Source: Streptantibioticus_A sp037034305 (GTDB lineage: Bacteria > Actinomycetota > Actinomycetes > Streptomycetales > Streptomycetaceae). Taken from it: a DNA stretch of 64,000 bases. The stretch is from positions 62,001 to 126,000 of the forward strand of contig JBAGJY010000011.1 of assembly GCA_037034305.1 (NCBI GenBank). Reading direction: 5' to 3'. Numbering within the stretch: the stretch's first letter is position 1; every line of letters begins with the position of its first letter. The position numbers and the translations under genes were made by a program. The notes under the pieces are model-generated. The model ran no database searches. It was given only the letters and a program-made list of their open reading frames with translations, and was not told where the DNA came from. Of the stretch, positions 51,511 to 62,399 are shown piece by piece.

Positions 51511-52965
51511 GTGAGCCCCATCCGTCCGGCTGCCGTCGTCGTCCTCGCCGCGGGTGAGGGCACCCGTATGAAGTCGGCCACCCCCAAGGTCCTGCACGAG
51601 ATCGGCGGGCGGTCCCTGGTCGGCCATGTCGTCGCCGCCGCGCGCGGTCTCGCGCCCGAGGAACTCGTCGTGGTCGTCGGCCACGCCCGCGAGCAGGTCA
51701 CCGCGCATCTCGCCGGGATCGACCCGGCCATCCGTACCGCGGTGCAGGTCGAGCAGAAGGGCACCGGCAACGCGGTGCGTACCGCGCTGGAGTCGCTCGC
51801 CGCCGACGGCGTGACACTCGACGGCACGGTGATCATCACCTGTGGTGACACTCCGCTGCTGACCGCCGACACGCTGCGCGCGCTGGCCGTGGCGCATGAG
51901 AACGACGGCAACGCGGTGACGGTGCTGACCGCCGTGGTGCCGGATGCCACCGGCTATGGCCGGATCGTGCGGGACGGTGGCGGCGCTGTGGCGGCGATCG
52001 TGGAGCAGAAGGACGCCACCGCGCAGGAGCGGGCGATCTCCGAGATCAATTCGGGGGTGTTCGCGTTCGACGCGAAGTTGCTGGGTGAGGCGTTGTCGAG
52101 GATCACGACGGACAACGCGCAGGGTGAGGAGTACCTCACGGACACGTTGGCGATCTTGCGGGCGGCTGGTCATCGGGTGGGTGCGGCGGTTGCTGGGGAT
52201 CATCGGGAGATTCTGGGGATCAACAACCGGGTGCAGTTGGCTGAGGCGCGTCGGTTGTTGAACGACCGGGTTTTGACCGCGGCGATGTTGGCTGGTGTGA
52301 CGGTGGTGGATCCGGCGTCGACGTGGGTGGATGTGTCGGTGGAGTTCGAGCCGGACGTGGTGGTGCATCCGGGGACTCAGCTGCATGGTGTGACGCGGTT
52401 GGCGGCGGGCGCCGTGGTGGGGCCGGAGTGCACTTTGACGGACACGGTGGTGGGTGAGGGTGCCCGGGTGATCAAGTCGGTGTCGGAGGGTGCCGAGGTT
52501 GGTCCGGGGGCGAGTGTGGGTCCGTATGCGTATCTGCGGCCGGGGACGAGGTTGGGTCCGCGGAGCAAGGCGGGTACGTACGTGGAGATGAAGAACGCGG
52601 TGGTGGGTGAGGGTACGAAGGTGCCGCATCTTTCGTATGTGGGGGATGCGACGATCGGTGAGTACTCGAATATCGGTGCGGCGAGTGTGTTCGTGAACTA
52701 TGACGGTGAGCGTAAGCACCACAGTACGGTCGGCAGTTACTGCCGGACGGGTGCGGACAACATGTTCGTGGCGCCGGTCACGGTGGGGGATGGGGTGTAC
52801 ACCGCGGCGGGGTCGGTGATCGTGAAGGATGTTCCGGCTGGGGCGTTGGCTGTTGCCCGTGGTCAGCAGCGGAATATCGAGGGTTGGGTGGTCCGTAAGC
52901 GTCCGGGGAGTGCGGCTGCGCAGGCGGCTGAGCGGGCGGTTGGTGGGTCGGATCAGGGTGAGTGA
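51511..52965 (+). CDS. glmU: Bifunctional UDP-N-acetylglucosamine pyrophosphorylase / glucosamine-1-phosphate N-acetyltransferase
   Basis: This 484-residue enzyme makes UDP-GlcNAc for peptidoglycan in two steps. The N-terminal uridylyltransferase domain begins VVVLAAGEGTRMKSATPKVL. The C-terminal part (about 250-460) is a left-handed beta-helix of hexapeptide repeats, with HLSYVGDATIGEYSNIGA in the acetyl-CoA/acceptor site. The GTG start after GAGGAG is preferred to ATG codons upstream. Codon use shifts inside the gene from C-ending to G/T-ending, part of a regional strand-bias change. It leads glmU-prs-rplY-pth. Confidence 0.95.
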   Translation: MSPIRPAAVVVLAAGEGTRMKSATPKVLHEIGGRSLVGHVVAAARGLAPEELVVVVGHAREQVTAHLAGIDPAIRTAVQVEQKGTGNAVRTALESLAADGVTLDGTVIITCGDTPLLTADTLRALAVAHENDGNAVTVLTAVVPDATGYGRIVRDGGGAVAAIVEQKDATAQERAISEINSGVFAFDAKLLGEALSRITTDNAQGEEYLTDTLAILRAAGHRVGAAVAGDHREILGINNRVQLAEARRLLNDRVLTAAMLAGVTVVDPASTWVDVSVEFEPDVVVHPGTQLHGVTRLAAGAVVGPECTLTDTVVGEGARVIKSVSEGAEVGPGASVGPYAYLRPGTRLGPRSKAGTYVEMKNAVVGEGTKVPHLSYVGDATIGEYSNIGAASVFVNYDGERKHHSTVGSYCRTGADNMFVAPVTVGDGVYTAAGSVIVKDVPAGALAVARGQQRNIEGWVVRKRPGSAAAQAAERAVGGSDQGE

Positions 52966-53096
52966 TGGTGGTCTCGCCGGTGCACGGGGGTGCCGGTGGG
53001 GGCGTACCGTATGAGTGCACATAAATTCCGCCAGCTTCCCGACGAGTGGGCGAAGCTGTGTCGAACACCAGTCGAAGTCATCAAGGAGACGGTGCA

Positions 53097-54074
53097 GTGA
53101 CCGGGATCAAGACGACCGGTGAGAAGAAGTTGATGCTCTTCTCCGGCCGCGCCCACCCCGAGCTGGCGGAGGAGGTGGCGCATCAGCTGGGGGCTCAGTT
53201 GGTGCCGACCAAGGCCTTCGATTTCGCGAACGGTGAGATCTACGTGCGCTTCGAGGAGTCGGCGCGTGGGTCGGATGCGTTTGTGATCCAGAGCCATCCT
53301 GCTCCGATCAACAAGTGGATCATGGAGCAGTTGATCATGATCGATGCGTTGAAGCGGGCGTCGGCGAAGCGCATCACGGTGGTCGTGCCGTTCTACGGGT
53401 ATGCCCGTCAGGACAAGAAGCATCGTGGTCGTGAGCCGATCTCGGCGCGGCTGATGGCTGATCTGATGAAGACGGCGGGTGCTGACCGGATCTTGACGGT
53501 GGATCTGCACACGGATCAGATTCAGGGCTTCTTCGATGGTCCGGTGGACCATTTGTTCGCGTTGCCGCTGTTGGCGGACTACGTGGGTGCGAAGGTGGAC
53601 CGTTCGAAGTTGACGGTGGTGTCGCCGGACGCGGGTCGGGTGCGGGTTGCGGATCGTTGGTGTGACCGGTTGGGTGCGCCGTTGGCGATCGTGCACAAGC
53701 GGCGTGATCCGGATGTGGCGAACCAGGTGACGGTGCACGAGGTCGTCGGTGACGTGAAGGGCCGGATCTGTGTGCTGGTCGATGACATGATCGACACTGG
53801 TGGCACGATCTGCGCGGCGGCGGACGCGTTGTTCGCGAACGGCGCGGAGGATGTGATCGTGACGGCGACGCATGGTGTGCTGTCGGGTCCGGCCGCGGAT
53901 CGGTTGAAGAACTCGAAGGTGAGTGAGTTCGTGTTCACGGACACGCTGCCGACGCCGGGTGAGCTGGAGCTGGACAAGATCACGGTGTTGTCGATCGCGC
54001 CGATGATCGCGAGTGCGATTCGTGAGGTGTTCGAGGACGGTTCGGTGACGAGCCTGTTCAACGATGCGCACTGA
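53097..54074 (+). CDS. prs: Ribose-phosphate pyrophosphokinase
   Basis: This 325-residue enzyme makes PRPP from ribose-5-phosphate and ATP for nucleotides, His and Trp. RPPK signatures are present: FANGEIYVRFEESARG, TVDLHTDQIQGFF and the PRPP loop VLVDDMIDTGGTI. The GTG start follows AAGGAG, 131 bases after glmU. The glmU-prs pairing is conserved widely in bacteria. Confidence 0.96.
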   Translation: MTGIKTTGEKKLMLFSGRAHPELAEEVAHQLGAQLVPTKAFDFANGEIYVRFEESARGSDAFVIQSHPAPINKWIMEQLIMIDALKRASAKRITVVVPFYGYARQDKKHRGREPISARLMADLMKTAGADRILTVDLHTDQIQGFFDGPVDHLFALPLLADYVGAKVDRSKLTVVSPDAGRVRVADRWCDRLGAPLAIVHKRRDPDVANQVTVHEVVGDVKGRICVLVDDMIDTGGTICAAADALFANGAEDVIVTATHGVLSGPAADRLKNSKVSEFVFTDTLPTPGELELDKITVLSIAPMIASAIREVFEDGSVTSLFNDAH

Positions 54075-54252
54075 GTCGGGCGTGTAGCGTCGGATTTCGT
54101 TGGCGGCCTTCCCGCCGGGTAGACTCCTCGGGTTGCTCGGCGAGGGAGGCCGTTCTGGTCTCCGTTATCGACGCGCTTTCGAGTTTTCGGGGCTGGTCCG
54201 TCGTGGACCGAGCGGCAGATGTCTGTTTCCGTCGTCCACGAGGAGTGCCGAT

Positions 54253-54837
54253 ATGTCTGAGGTGAAGATCCCCGCGCAGCTGCGGTCGGAGTTCGGTAAG
54301 GGTTCCGCGCGCCGTGCCCGTCGTGAGGGCCGGGTTCCGGGTGTGATCTACGGTCACGGTTCCGCGCCGGTGCACGTGACGCTGCCGGGTCATGACCTGA
54401 TGCTGGCGCTGAAGACGCCGAACGTTCTGATCAGCCTGGATGTCGAGGGTAAGTCGGAGCTGGTGATCCCGAAGGCTGTGCAGCGGGATGCGATCAAGGG
54501 TTTCCTGGAGCACGTTGACCTGCTGCAGGTCAAGCGGGGCGAGAAGGTTGCCGTTGAGGTGCCGGTGCATGTCGAGGGTGAGCTGGCGCCGGGTGGCAAC
54601 CTGCTGGAGCACGTGCTGAACGCGCTGCCGGTTGAGGCTGAGGCCACGCACATTCCGGAGTCGGTGTCGGTTTCGGTGGCGGGTCTGGAGGCCGGTGCGT
54701 CGGTGCTGGCGAAGGATGTCGTGCTGCCGCAGGGTGTGTCGCTGGCTGTGGACGCGGACGCCGTGGTGCTGCAGGTGCTGGCGGCGCAGGTTGAGGCCGC
54801 TGAGGGCGATGCTGCCGCTGAGGGTGCGGAGGCCTGA
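54253..54837 (+). CDS. rplY: 50S ribosomal protein L25/general stress protein Ctc
   Basis: This 194-residue protein binds 5S rRNA. It has the L25 N-domain (LRSEFGKGSARRARREGRVP, VIYGHGSAPVHVTL) and the C-terminal TL5/Ctc extension domain (to about 180). An Ala/Glu-rich tail ends it. TAGACT at 54120-54125 is a likely -10, giving it a promoter of its own; its -35 is not clear. GAGGAGT precedes the ATG. Confidence 0.95.
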   Translation: MSEVKIPAQLRSEFGKGSARRARREGRVPGVIYGHGSAPVHVTLPGHDLMLALKTPNVLISLDVEGKSELVIPKAVQRDAIKGFLEHVDLLQVKRGEKVAVEVPVHVEGELAPGGNLLEHVLNALPVEAEATHIPESVSVSVAGLEAGASVLAKDVVLPQGVSLAVDADAVVLQVLAAQVEAAEGDAAAEGAEA

Positions 54838-54858
54838 GCCGCTGAAGGGCTTTTGTGT

Positions 54859-54892
54859 GAACCGCCGTCCGGCTTTTGCCGGGCGGCGGTTC
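54859..54892 (+). terminator. Hairpin between rplY and pth
   Basis: GAACCGCCGTCCGGC (54859-54873) pairs with GCCGGGCGGCGGTTC (54878-54892) over 15 bp with one T-G pair and a TTTT loop. It may end most rplY transcripts or cut expression of pth. Confidence 0.75.
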
Positions 54893-54922
54893 GCTTTGCG
54901 GTACGTTCGAGGAGAGGTGAGC

Positions 54923-55510
54923 ATGAGCGCAGCGCTGGGTGCCCCTGAGGGGCCGTGGCTGGTGGTGGGTCTGGGTAATCCGGGGGAGGAGTACGCGGGC
55001 AATCGTCACAACATCGGTTTCATGGTGGCGGATCTGCTGGCCGACCGGATGGGGGGCCGGTTCAAGTCGCACAAGTCCCGGGCGCAGGTTGCGGAGGGGC
55101 GGATCAGCGGTCGGCGGGTGGTGTTGGCCAAGCCGATGTCGTTCATGAACGTGTCGGGTGGGCCGGTGACGGCGTTGCGTGACTTCTACAAGGTCCCGGT
55201 GGACCGGTTGATCGTCGTGCATGACGAGTTGGACATCGACTATGCGACGTTGCGGTTGAAGCGGGGTGGCGGTGACAACGGGCACAACGGTCTGAAGTCG
55301 ATCACGAAGTCGTTGGGTCCGGACTATCTGCGGGTGCGGTGTGGGATCGGTCGTCCGCCGGGTCGGATGGAGGTGGCGACTTTTGTGTTGCGGGACTTCT
55401 CGTCGGTGGAGCGCAAGGAGTTGGACTGGTTCGTGGACCGTTCGGCCGATGCGGTGGAGGCGTTGATGGCCGAGGGGTTGGAGCGGGCGCAGAGTACGTA
55501 CAACGGTTGA
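54923..55510 (+). CDS. pth: Peptidyl-tRNA hydrolase
   Basis: This 195-residue enzyme frees tRNA from peptidyl-tRNA that drops off ribosomes. WLVVGLGNPGEEYAGNRHNI contains the catalytic His, and MSFMNVSGGPV, HDELDIDYATLRLKRGG and GHNGLKS are all typical. GGAGAGG precedes the ATG; a GTG two codons earlier is also in frame. A hairpin separates it from convergent ppc. Confidence 0.96.
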   Translation: MSAALGAPEGPWLVVGLGNPGEEYAGNRHNIGFMVADLLADRMGGRFKSHKSRAQVAEGRISGRRVVLAKPMSFMNVSGGPVTALRDFYKVPVDRLIVVHDELDIDYATLRLKRGGGDNGHNGLKSITKSLGPDYLRVRCGIGRPPGRMEVATFVLRDFSSVERKELDWFVDRSADAVEALMAEGLERAQSTYNG

Positions 55511-55516
55511 GGGGGT

Positions 55517-55546
55517 GGCCTTCGCCCCGGGGTGGGGGCGAAGGCC
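55517..55546. terminator. Bidirectional terminator between pth and ppc
   Basis: GGCCTTCGCCCC (55517-55528) pairs perfectly over 12 bp with GGGGCGAAGGCC (55535-55546) around a six-base loop, midway between the convergent stops. Confidence 0.85.
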
Positions 55547-55553
55547 GTTGGGG

Positions 55554-58298
<2,745 letters not shown>

Positions 58299-58568
58299 AG
58301 GTGCGGCTCCTTGGCAGGGAACGGCTGACGGTGCGGACCGCGCTGTCCGACGGGCACCAGGATATGCGTCGCGGGGAGTGCTGGTCGTGGTGTCCGATGG
58401 GTGGGCACCTGCGCTGTTCGTACCGGCTGTGCGGTGGTGTGCGGGTACGCGGCGGGGTGTGGCGGCGGCTTGGGGCGGGTGTCGGGCGGGCGCGGCGGGT
58501 GGGGTTGCAGTGGGTGGCGGGTGGGCGGGCCCGGCTGGTGGGTTCGGCGGGCCTTTAGGCTGACAGGT

Positions 58569-59870
58569 ATGACGACGACGGGGGTCACGGAACAGGACGC
58601 GCCGAGTCGCGGCGCGCCCTGGGGCGGGTCGTGGTGGTGGGCCGGGCGGCGCAGCCTGGTCCTGGATGCGTCGCTGGCGCTGGTGTCCGCGGTGGAGTGC
58701 GCGGCGGAGGGGGTCCCGTTCGCCCGGAACAGCGGGCTTGCGATGGCGGTGGGGGTGTTGTTCGGGTTCGTGGTCGGGGCGACGCTGCTGGTGCGGCGGC
58801 GCTATCCGATCGCGGTGGTGCTGATCGCGCTGGCGGTCACTCCGGCGCAGATGGGCCTGGTGCTGGGGGTGGTCAGCCTGTACACGCTGGCGGCCTCGGA
58901 CGTGCCGCGGCGGATCATCTCGGCGCTGGCCACGATGACGGCGGCCGGGACGCTGATCGTGGCGTTCGTCCAGATGCACCACGAGGTGGTGCGGCACGGC
59001 AGCAGTACGGCGGCGAAGTGGCTGATGGGGGCGTTCACCGTGCTGGTGGCGGTCGGTCTGACCGCGCCGCCGGTGCTGCTGGGCCTGTACGTGGGGGCGC
59101 GGCGGCGGCTGGTGGAGACGCTGCGGGAGCGGGCGGACGGTTTGGAGCGTGAGCTGTCGCTGCTGGCGGAGAAGGCGGGGGAGCGGGCGGAGCGGGCCCG
59201 GATCGAGGAGCGCACCCGGATAGCCCGCGAGATGCACGACGTGGTCGCGCACCGGGTGAGCTTGATGGTGGTGCACGCCTCGGCGCTGCGCTCGGTGGTG
59301 CGGGACGACCCGGAGCGGGCGGTGGGCAGTGCGGAGTTGCTGGGTGACATGGGCCGCCAGGCGTTGAACGAGTTGCGGCAGATGCTGGGTGTGCTGCGCA
59401 CCGAGTCCGCGGCGGGTGCCGTGCGGCGGCCGGTGGAGCCGGTGCTGCGGCCGGTCGCGACGGTGGAGGCGGACGGTGACGGTCCGTGTCTGGCGCAGCT
59501 GGGGGTGCTGGTGGAGCAGTCGCGGGCGGCCGGTATGGCGGTGACGCTGTCCGAGGAGGGCGATCGGCGTCCGCTGTCGGCGCCGGTGGAGCAGGCCGCG
59601 TACCGGGTGGTGCAGGAGGCGCTGACCAATGTGCACAAGCACGCGGCGGGCGCCACCACGCTGGTGCGGGTGGCGTACCGGGCGGAGGAGATAGCGGTCC
59701 TGGTGGAGAACGGCCCGCCGGACGGTCAGCCGTCGGCTGGGCTGCCCAGTGGCGGCAACGGCCTGGTCGGCATGAAGGAGCGGGTGTCCGCGCTGGGCGG
59801 GGGGTTCGTCGCCGGTCCGCGGCCCTCCGGCGGGTTCCGGGTCTCGGCGGTGATTCCGGCGCGGGTGTGA
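58569..59870 (+). CDS. NarL-type sensor histidine kinase (HisKA_3), no adjacent response regulator
   Basis: This 433-residue membrane kinase has about five helices in the first 180 residues (LAMAVGVLFGFVVGATLLV, LMGAFTVLVAVGLTAPPVLLG and others) and no large outer domain. A coiled coil leads to the H-box REMHDVVAHRVS (His near 223). The HATPase has EALTNVHKHA and GNGLVGMKERVSALGG. Such kinases normally pair with a LuxR-type regulator next door; none is here, so its partner must be elsewhere (the regulators at 39.4 and 46.3 kb are the nearest). The ATG start lacks a strong ribosome site. Confidence 0.9.
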   Translation: MTTTGVTEQDAPSRGAPWGGSWWWAGRRSLVLDASLALVSAVECAAEGVPFARNSGLAMAVGVLFGFVVGATLLVRRRYPIAVVLIALAVTPAQMGLVLGVVSLYTLAASDVPRRIISALATMTAAGTLIVAFVQMHHEVVRHGSSTAAKWLMGAFTVLVAVGLTAPPVLLGLYVGARRRLVETLRERADGLERELSLLAEKAGERAERARIEERTRIAREMHDVVAHRVSLMVVHASALRSVVRDDPERAVGSAELLGDMGRQALNELRQMLGVLRTESAAGAVRRPVEPVLRPVATVEADGDGPCLAQLGVLVEQSRAAGMAVTLSEEGDRRPLSAPVEQAAYRVVQEALTNVHKHAAGATTLVRVAYRAEEIAVLVENGPPDGQPSAGLPSGGNGLVGMKERVSALGGGFVAGPRPSGGFRVSAVIPARV

Positions 59871-59924
59871 GGGGGCGCCTCCGGCTGGGGGTGCGCTTTT
59901 GCTTCGGGCCGTTGCCGTCGTTGA

Positions 59925-59968
59925 CCGCCGGTCCGCGCCAGCGTGACCACGCTGGCGGGGACCGGCGG
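59925..59968. terminator. Long bidirectional hairpin between kinase and SUKH-3 genes
   Basis: Bases 59925-59944 pair with 59949-59968 over 20 positions with a single G-G mismatch and a GACC loop. It lies between the convergent stops at 59870 and 60009. Confidence 0.85.
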
Positions 59969-60008
59969 TGTCGACCCACCGCGACCCGGGAACCGTCCGG
60001 CGCCGGAA

Positions 60009-60521
60009 CTACCCGCTCGCCGACAGACGGACCGGCTGCACCCCGGTGACCAGGGTGACCAGTGCCTGGTCGAACGTCTCACCGACGTACCAGTCCCCGG
60101 TGTGGTCGATGGCGTACACCCGGCCGTGCGCGTCGATCGCCAGGTGTGCCTGACCGTCGGCCTCGGCGCCCAGCGGGCACACCTCGGTGTCCAGCGCCCG
60201 CCCGAGGTCGGCGAAGGTGCGGGCGAGGTGCAGCCCGCGCAGCGGGTCGACTACCAGCCCGGTGGGTGCGATCTGGTGGCCCTTGCCCTTCTGCGGCCCG
60301 ATCGCCAGGGCGCCGAACTCCGCCCATGCCTCGACGGCGGCGGGGAAGACGGCGTGCCGGTGGCCGCCGGGGGAGACGTAGGCCCGTAGCTCGTCGGCCC
60401 ATATCTCGGCCTGCTTTATGTCCCAGCGGCCGGGCTGCCAGCCCGCCGCCCGCAGGGCGGTGTCGACGCTGGCGGGGAAGCGGGTGCCGGTTGTGCTCGC
60501 GGATGCCATGGTGCCGTTCAC
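60009..60521 (-). CDS. SUKH-3-like immunity-type protein
   Basis: This 170-residue protein has a SUKH-3 pattern: FPASVDTALRAAGWQPGRWD, ELRAYVSPGGHRHAVFPAAVEAW (first part), then GLVVDPLRGLHLARTFADLG and AIDHTGDWYVGETFDQALVTL. SUKH proteins act as immunity factors against nuclease and deaminase toxins in polymorphic toxin systems. The GTG start overlaps the stop of the YwqJ-like gene (GTGA), so toxin-like and immunity-like products are coupled. An ATG four codons on is also possible. Confidence 0.8.
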   Translation of the reverse strand: MNGTMASASTTGTRFPASVDTALRAAGWQPGRWDIKQAEIWADELRAYVSPGGHRHAVFPAAVEAWAEFGALAIGPQKGKGHQIAPTGLVVDPLRGLHLARTFADLGRALDTEVCPLGAEADGQAHLAIDAHGRVYAIDHTGDWYVGETFDQALVTLVTGVQPVRLSASG

Positions 60522-61066
60522 TCCCCTTCCGCGGTGGGGTCGACGGCGCGTACCCCGAAGTGGGCCAGCAGTGGTGCGCAGGTGCGGCACGGCGGGGCGT
60601 ACGCGCCGTGCTCGGGGTCGCCGTCCTCGCGGATGCGGCGGGCGGTCAGCCTGCTGTGCTTGAGGGCTTTGCGGGCGTCGCCGTGGCTGAGTGGTTTGCG
60701 GGCTGCGCGTCCGCTGCGCTTGTCGGCCAGCGCGGTCAGGAACCGGGAGAGCAGCACCGGTTCCGGACATCGCCCGGCGGTTCTGGTGCGTTGGGCGATG
60801 GGGAGTCCGGCCAGGAACGTGGCGACCAGCGGGTGGAGTTCCGGCGGGGTGTCGCCCTTGGCGCCGGTGCAGGTGAAGGTTTCGCCGCGGACGGACAGGG
60901 CGGCGGCGACGGCGGGGAGGATGCCGTCGCGCCTGTGTCGCAGCACCGGGGGCGGGCCGAGTGGGCGGGTGCCCGTACCGTCGGCGCTGGTGCTCCAGGT
61001 GAGCCGCGGATCCTTGGTCATCGTCTCCGCGGCCGCCCCGGTTCGCGCTTGTTGTGTTGTTTGCAA
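60518..61066 (-). CDS. YwqJ-like deaminase-family protein
   Basis: The 182-residue product carries a YwqJ-type nucleic-acid deaminase pattern: a conserved region AVAAALSVRGETFTCTGAKG, the zinc/catalytic GRCPEPVLLSRFL (C-P-E where C-A-E is common) and CRTCAPLLAHFGV with the CxxC pair. In polymorphic toxins such domains are C-terminal warheads; here it stands alone with no secretion or repeat domain, so it may be an intracellular toxin-immunity partner. The start is a TTG after AGGGAAG; an ATG at 61021 would shorten it by 15 residues. SUKH-3 follows in a GTGA overlap. Confidence 0.75.
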   Translation of the reverse strand: MQTTQQARTGAAAETMTKDPRLTWSTSADGTGTRPLGPPPVLRHRRDGILPAVAAALSVRGETFTCTGAKGDTPPELHPLVATFLAGLPIAQRTRTAGRCPEPVLLSRFLTALADKRSGRAARKPLSHGDARKALKHSRLTARRIREDGDPEHGAYAPPCRTCAPLLAHFGVRAVDPTAEGE

Positions 61067-61367
61067 GACCGTGCTTCCCTCCCGTGCATCCCCCGTTGAG
61101 AGGGCCAGCCTGCCAAATGTGCCTGTTGGTGCGGAAGGCGGGCGTAAATACGGGAGATTCGTCACGCGACGGTGACGAGAATGTGGGAGCCGTGGCCGGA
61201 ATGTGACGGTTTTCGGACGCAACCTGCCACAACGCTCCCTCAATCCCCGTGCCGTCGCCTGCCGTTGGCCAGTGGATCACATCCGGCCGTGGAGGCGGCG
61301 GATCCGTGGTGTTGCCACACCCCATAGGCTGTGCCCCAAGCGACAGATCCATCAGGGGGCATCCGCC
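61067..61367. other. Divergent control region with a CGTCAC-N6-GTGACG palindrome
   Basis: About 300 gene-free bases separate the YwqJ-like gene from the SUKH fusion gene. CGTCAC (61160-61165) and GTGACG (61172-61177) form an inverted repeat in the middle, a possible shared operator. TGTGACGG recurs near 61201. Confidence 0.4.
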
Positions 61368-62399
61368 ATGACGACTGGTCGGCTCGGGGCGACGGCCGCC
61401 CCGCCGAACGCTGCCTATGCCGGGCAGGTCGTGCACTTCCCGGACCCGCTCCGGGCCGCCCGCTACCCGCAGGGCGTCCGGGTGGACGAACACGGTTACC
61501 CGGACTTCTCACCGTACGCCCGGGCCGCCGCCGAGATCGCCGACCCGCCGGAGGGCTTCGGCGTCGACGAACTGCGGCTGACGGACTACGTGTCGGCCAA
61601 CGCGGCGCTGTTCCACGCGGGCCACGAGTTGTTCACCGGGCCCTCCCCGGTGGCCACCCCGCCGGGCTGGACCTGGCACCACGTCGTCGGCAGCCGCCGC
61701 ATGGAGCTGGTCCCGGTCGAGGTCAAGGCGCTGCTGCGGCACCACGGCGGGCTGGCCACGGCCGCCGCCGACCAGGGAAAGCGCGGCACCCGTCCGCTCC
61801 AGGAGACCCGGCCGGTGCACTTCGCGGTCTCCGAGGACGTTGACGAGGAAGCGGTCGACGGCGCCGAGTCGGTGTTCGCCGCGGTCAGCGAGCAGCGGCT
61901 GCGGGAGGTCGAGGAGGACCTCGGCTACCGGCTGCCGGGTGCCTACCGCGGGTTCCTGAAGGCCTCCGGCGGTCGTCCGGTGGTCGGCGTCGCGCTCGAC
62001 CCGGAACTCGGCCTGCTGATCGACCAGCCGTTCTTCGCGGTGCGCGACGAGGCGGCCACCGACGACCTTCGGTACGCCAACAAGTGCCTGCGCGACCACC
62101 TCACCAAGGACTACCTGTGCATCGGCTATGTGCAGGGCGGGTTGCTGGCGGTGAAGACCAAGGGCGAGCGGATCGGCACGATGTGGTTCTGCCCGTACGA
62201 CGACGCGCGGGACACGCACGACTACTGGGACTCGCCGCAGCAGCGGGTGGGTTCGCTGCTGCTGCCGTGCGGTGATGATTTCGACGCCTTCCTGCTGCGA
62301 CTCGCGGGCAATCCGCCGGAGTTGGAGACGGTGGCGAACCTGATGGTGGACGGCGGCTTCGCGCGGGCCGTCGAGGTGGAGGGTGAGTCGGCCCGGTGA
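61368..62399 (+). CDS. Predicted WHH/HNH-like nuclease segment fused to a SUKH (SMI1/KNR4) domain
   Basis: This 343-residue protein has two parts. Residues 1-165 include TWHHVVGSRRMELVPVEVKA, then LLRHHGGLA, which resembles the WHH/HNH-ENDO VII toxin core (W-H-H, M-x-L-V, H-x-G-G). Residues 175-335 form a SUKH domain (SEQRLREVEEDLGYRLPGAY, RGFLKASGG, then MWFCPYDDARDTHDYW). The toxin-like and immunity-like modules are thus in one chain, seen before in actinobacterial gene clusters but unusual in logic. The ATG follows CAGGGGGC. The next gene starts in a GTGA overlap. Confidence 0.75.
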   Translation: MTTGRLGATAAPPNAAYAGQVVHFPDPLRAARYPQGVRVDEHGYPDFSPYARAAAEIADPPEGFGVDELRLTDYVSANAALFHAGHELFTGPSPVATPPGWTWHHVVGSRRMELVPVEVKALLRHHGGLATAAADQGKRGTRPLQETRPVHFAVSEDVDEEAVDGAESVFAAVSEQRLREVEEDLGYRLPGAYRGFLKASGGRPVVGVALDPELGLLIDQPFFAVRDEAATDDLRYANKCLRDHLTKDYLCIGYVQGGLLAVKTKGERIGTMWFCPYDDARDTHDYWDSPQQRVGSLLLPCGDDFDAFLLRLAGNPPELETVANLMVDGGFARAVEVEGESAR

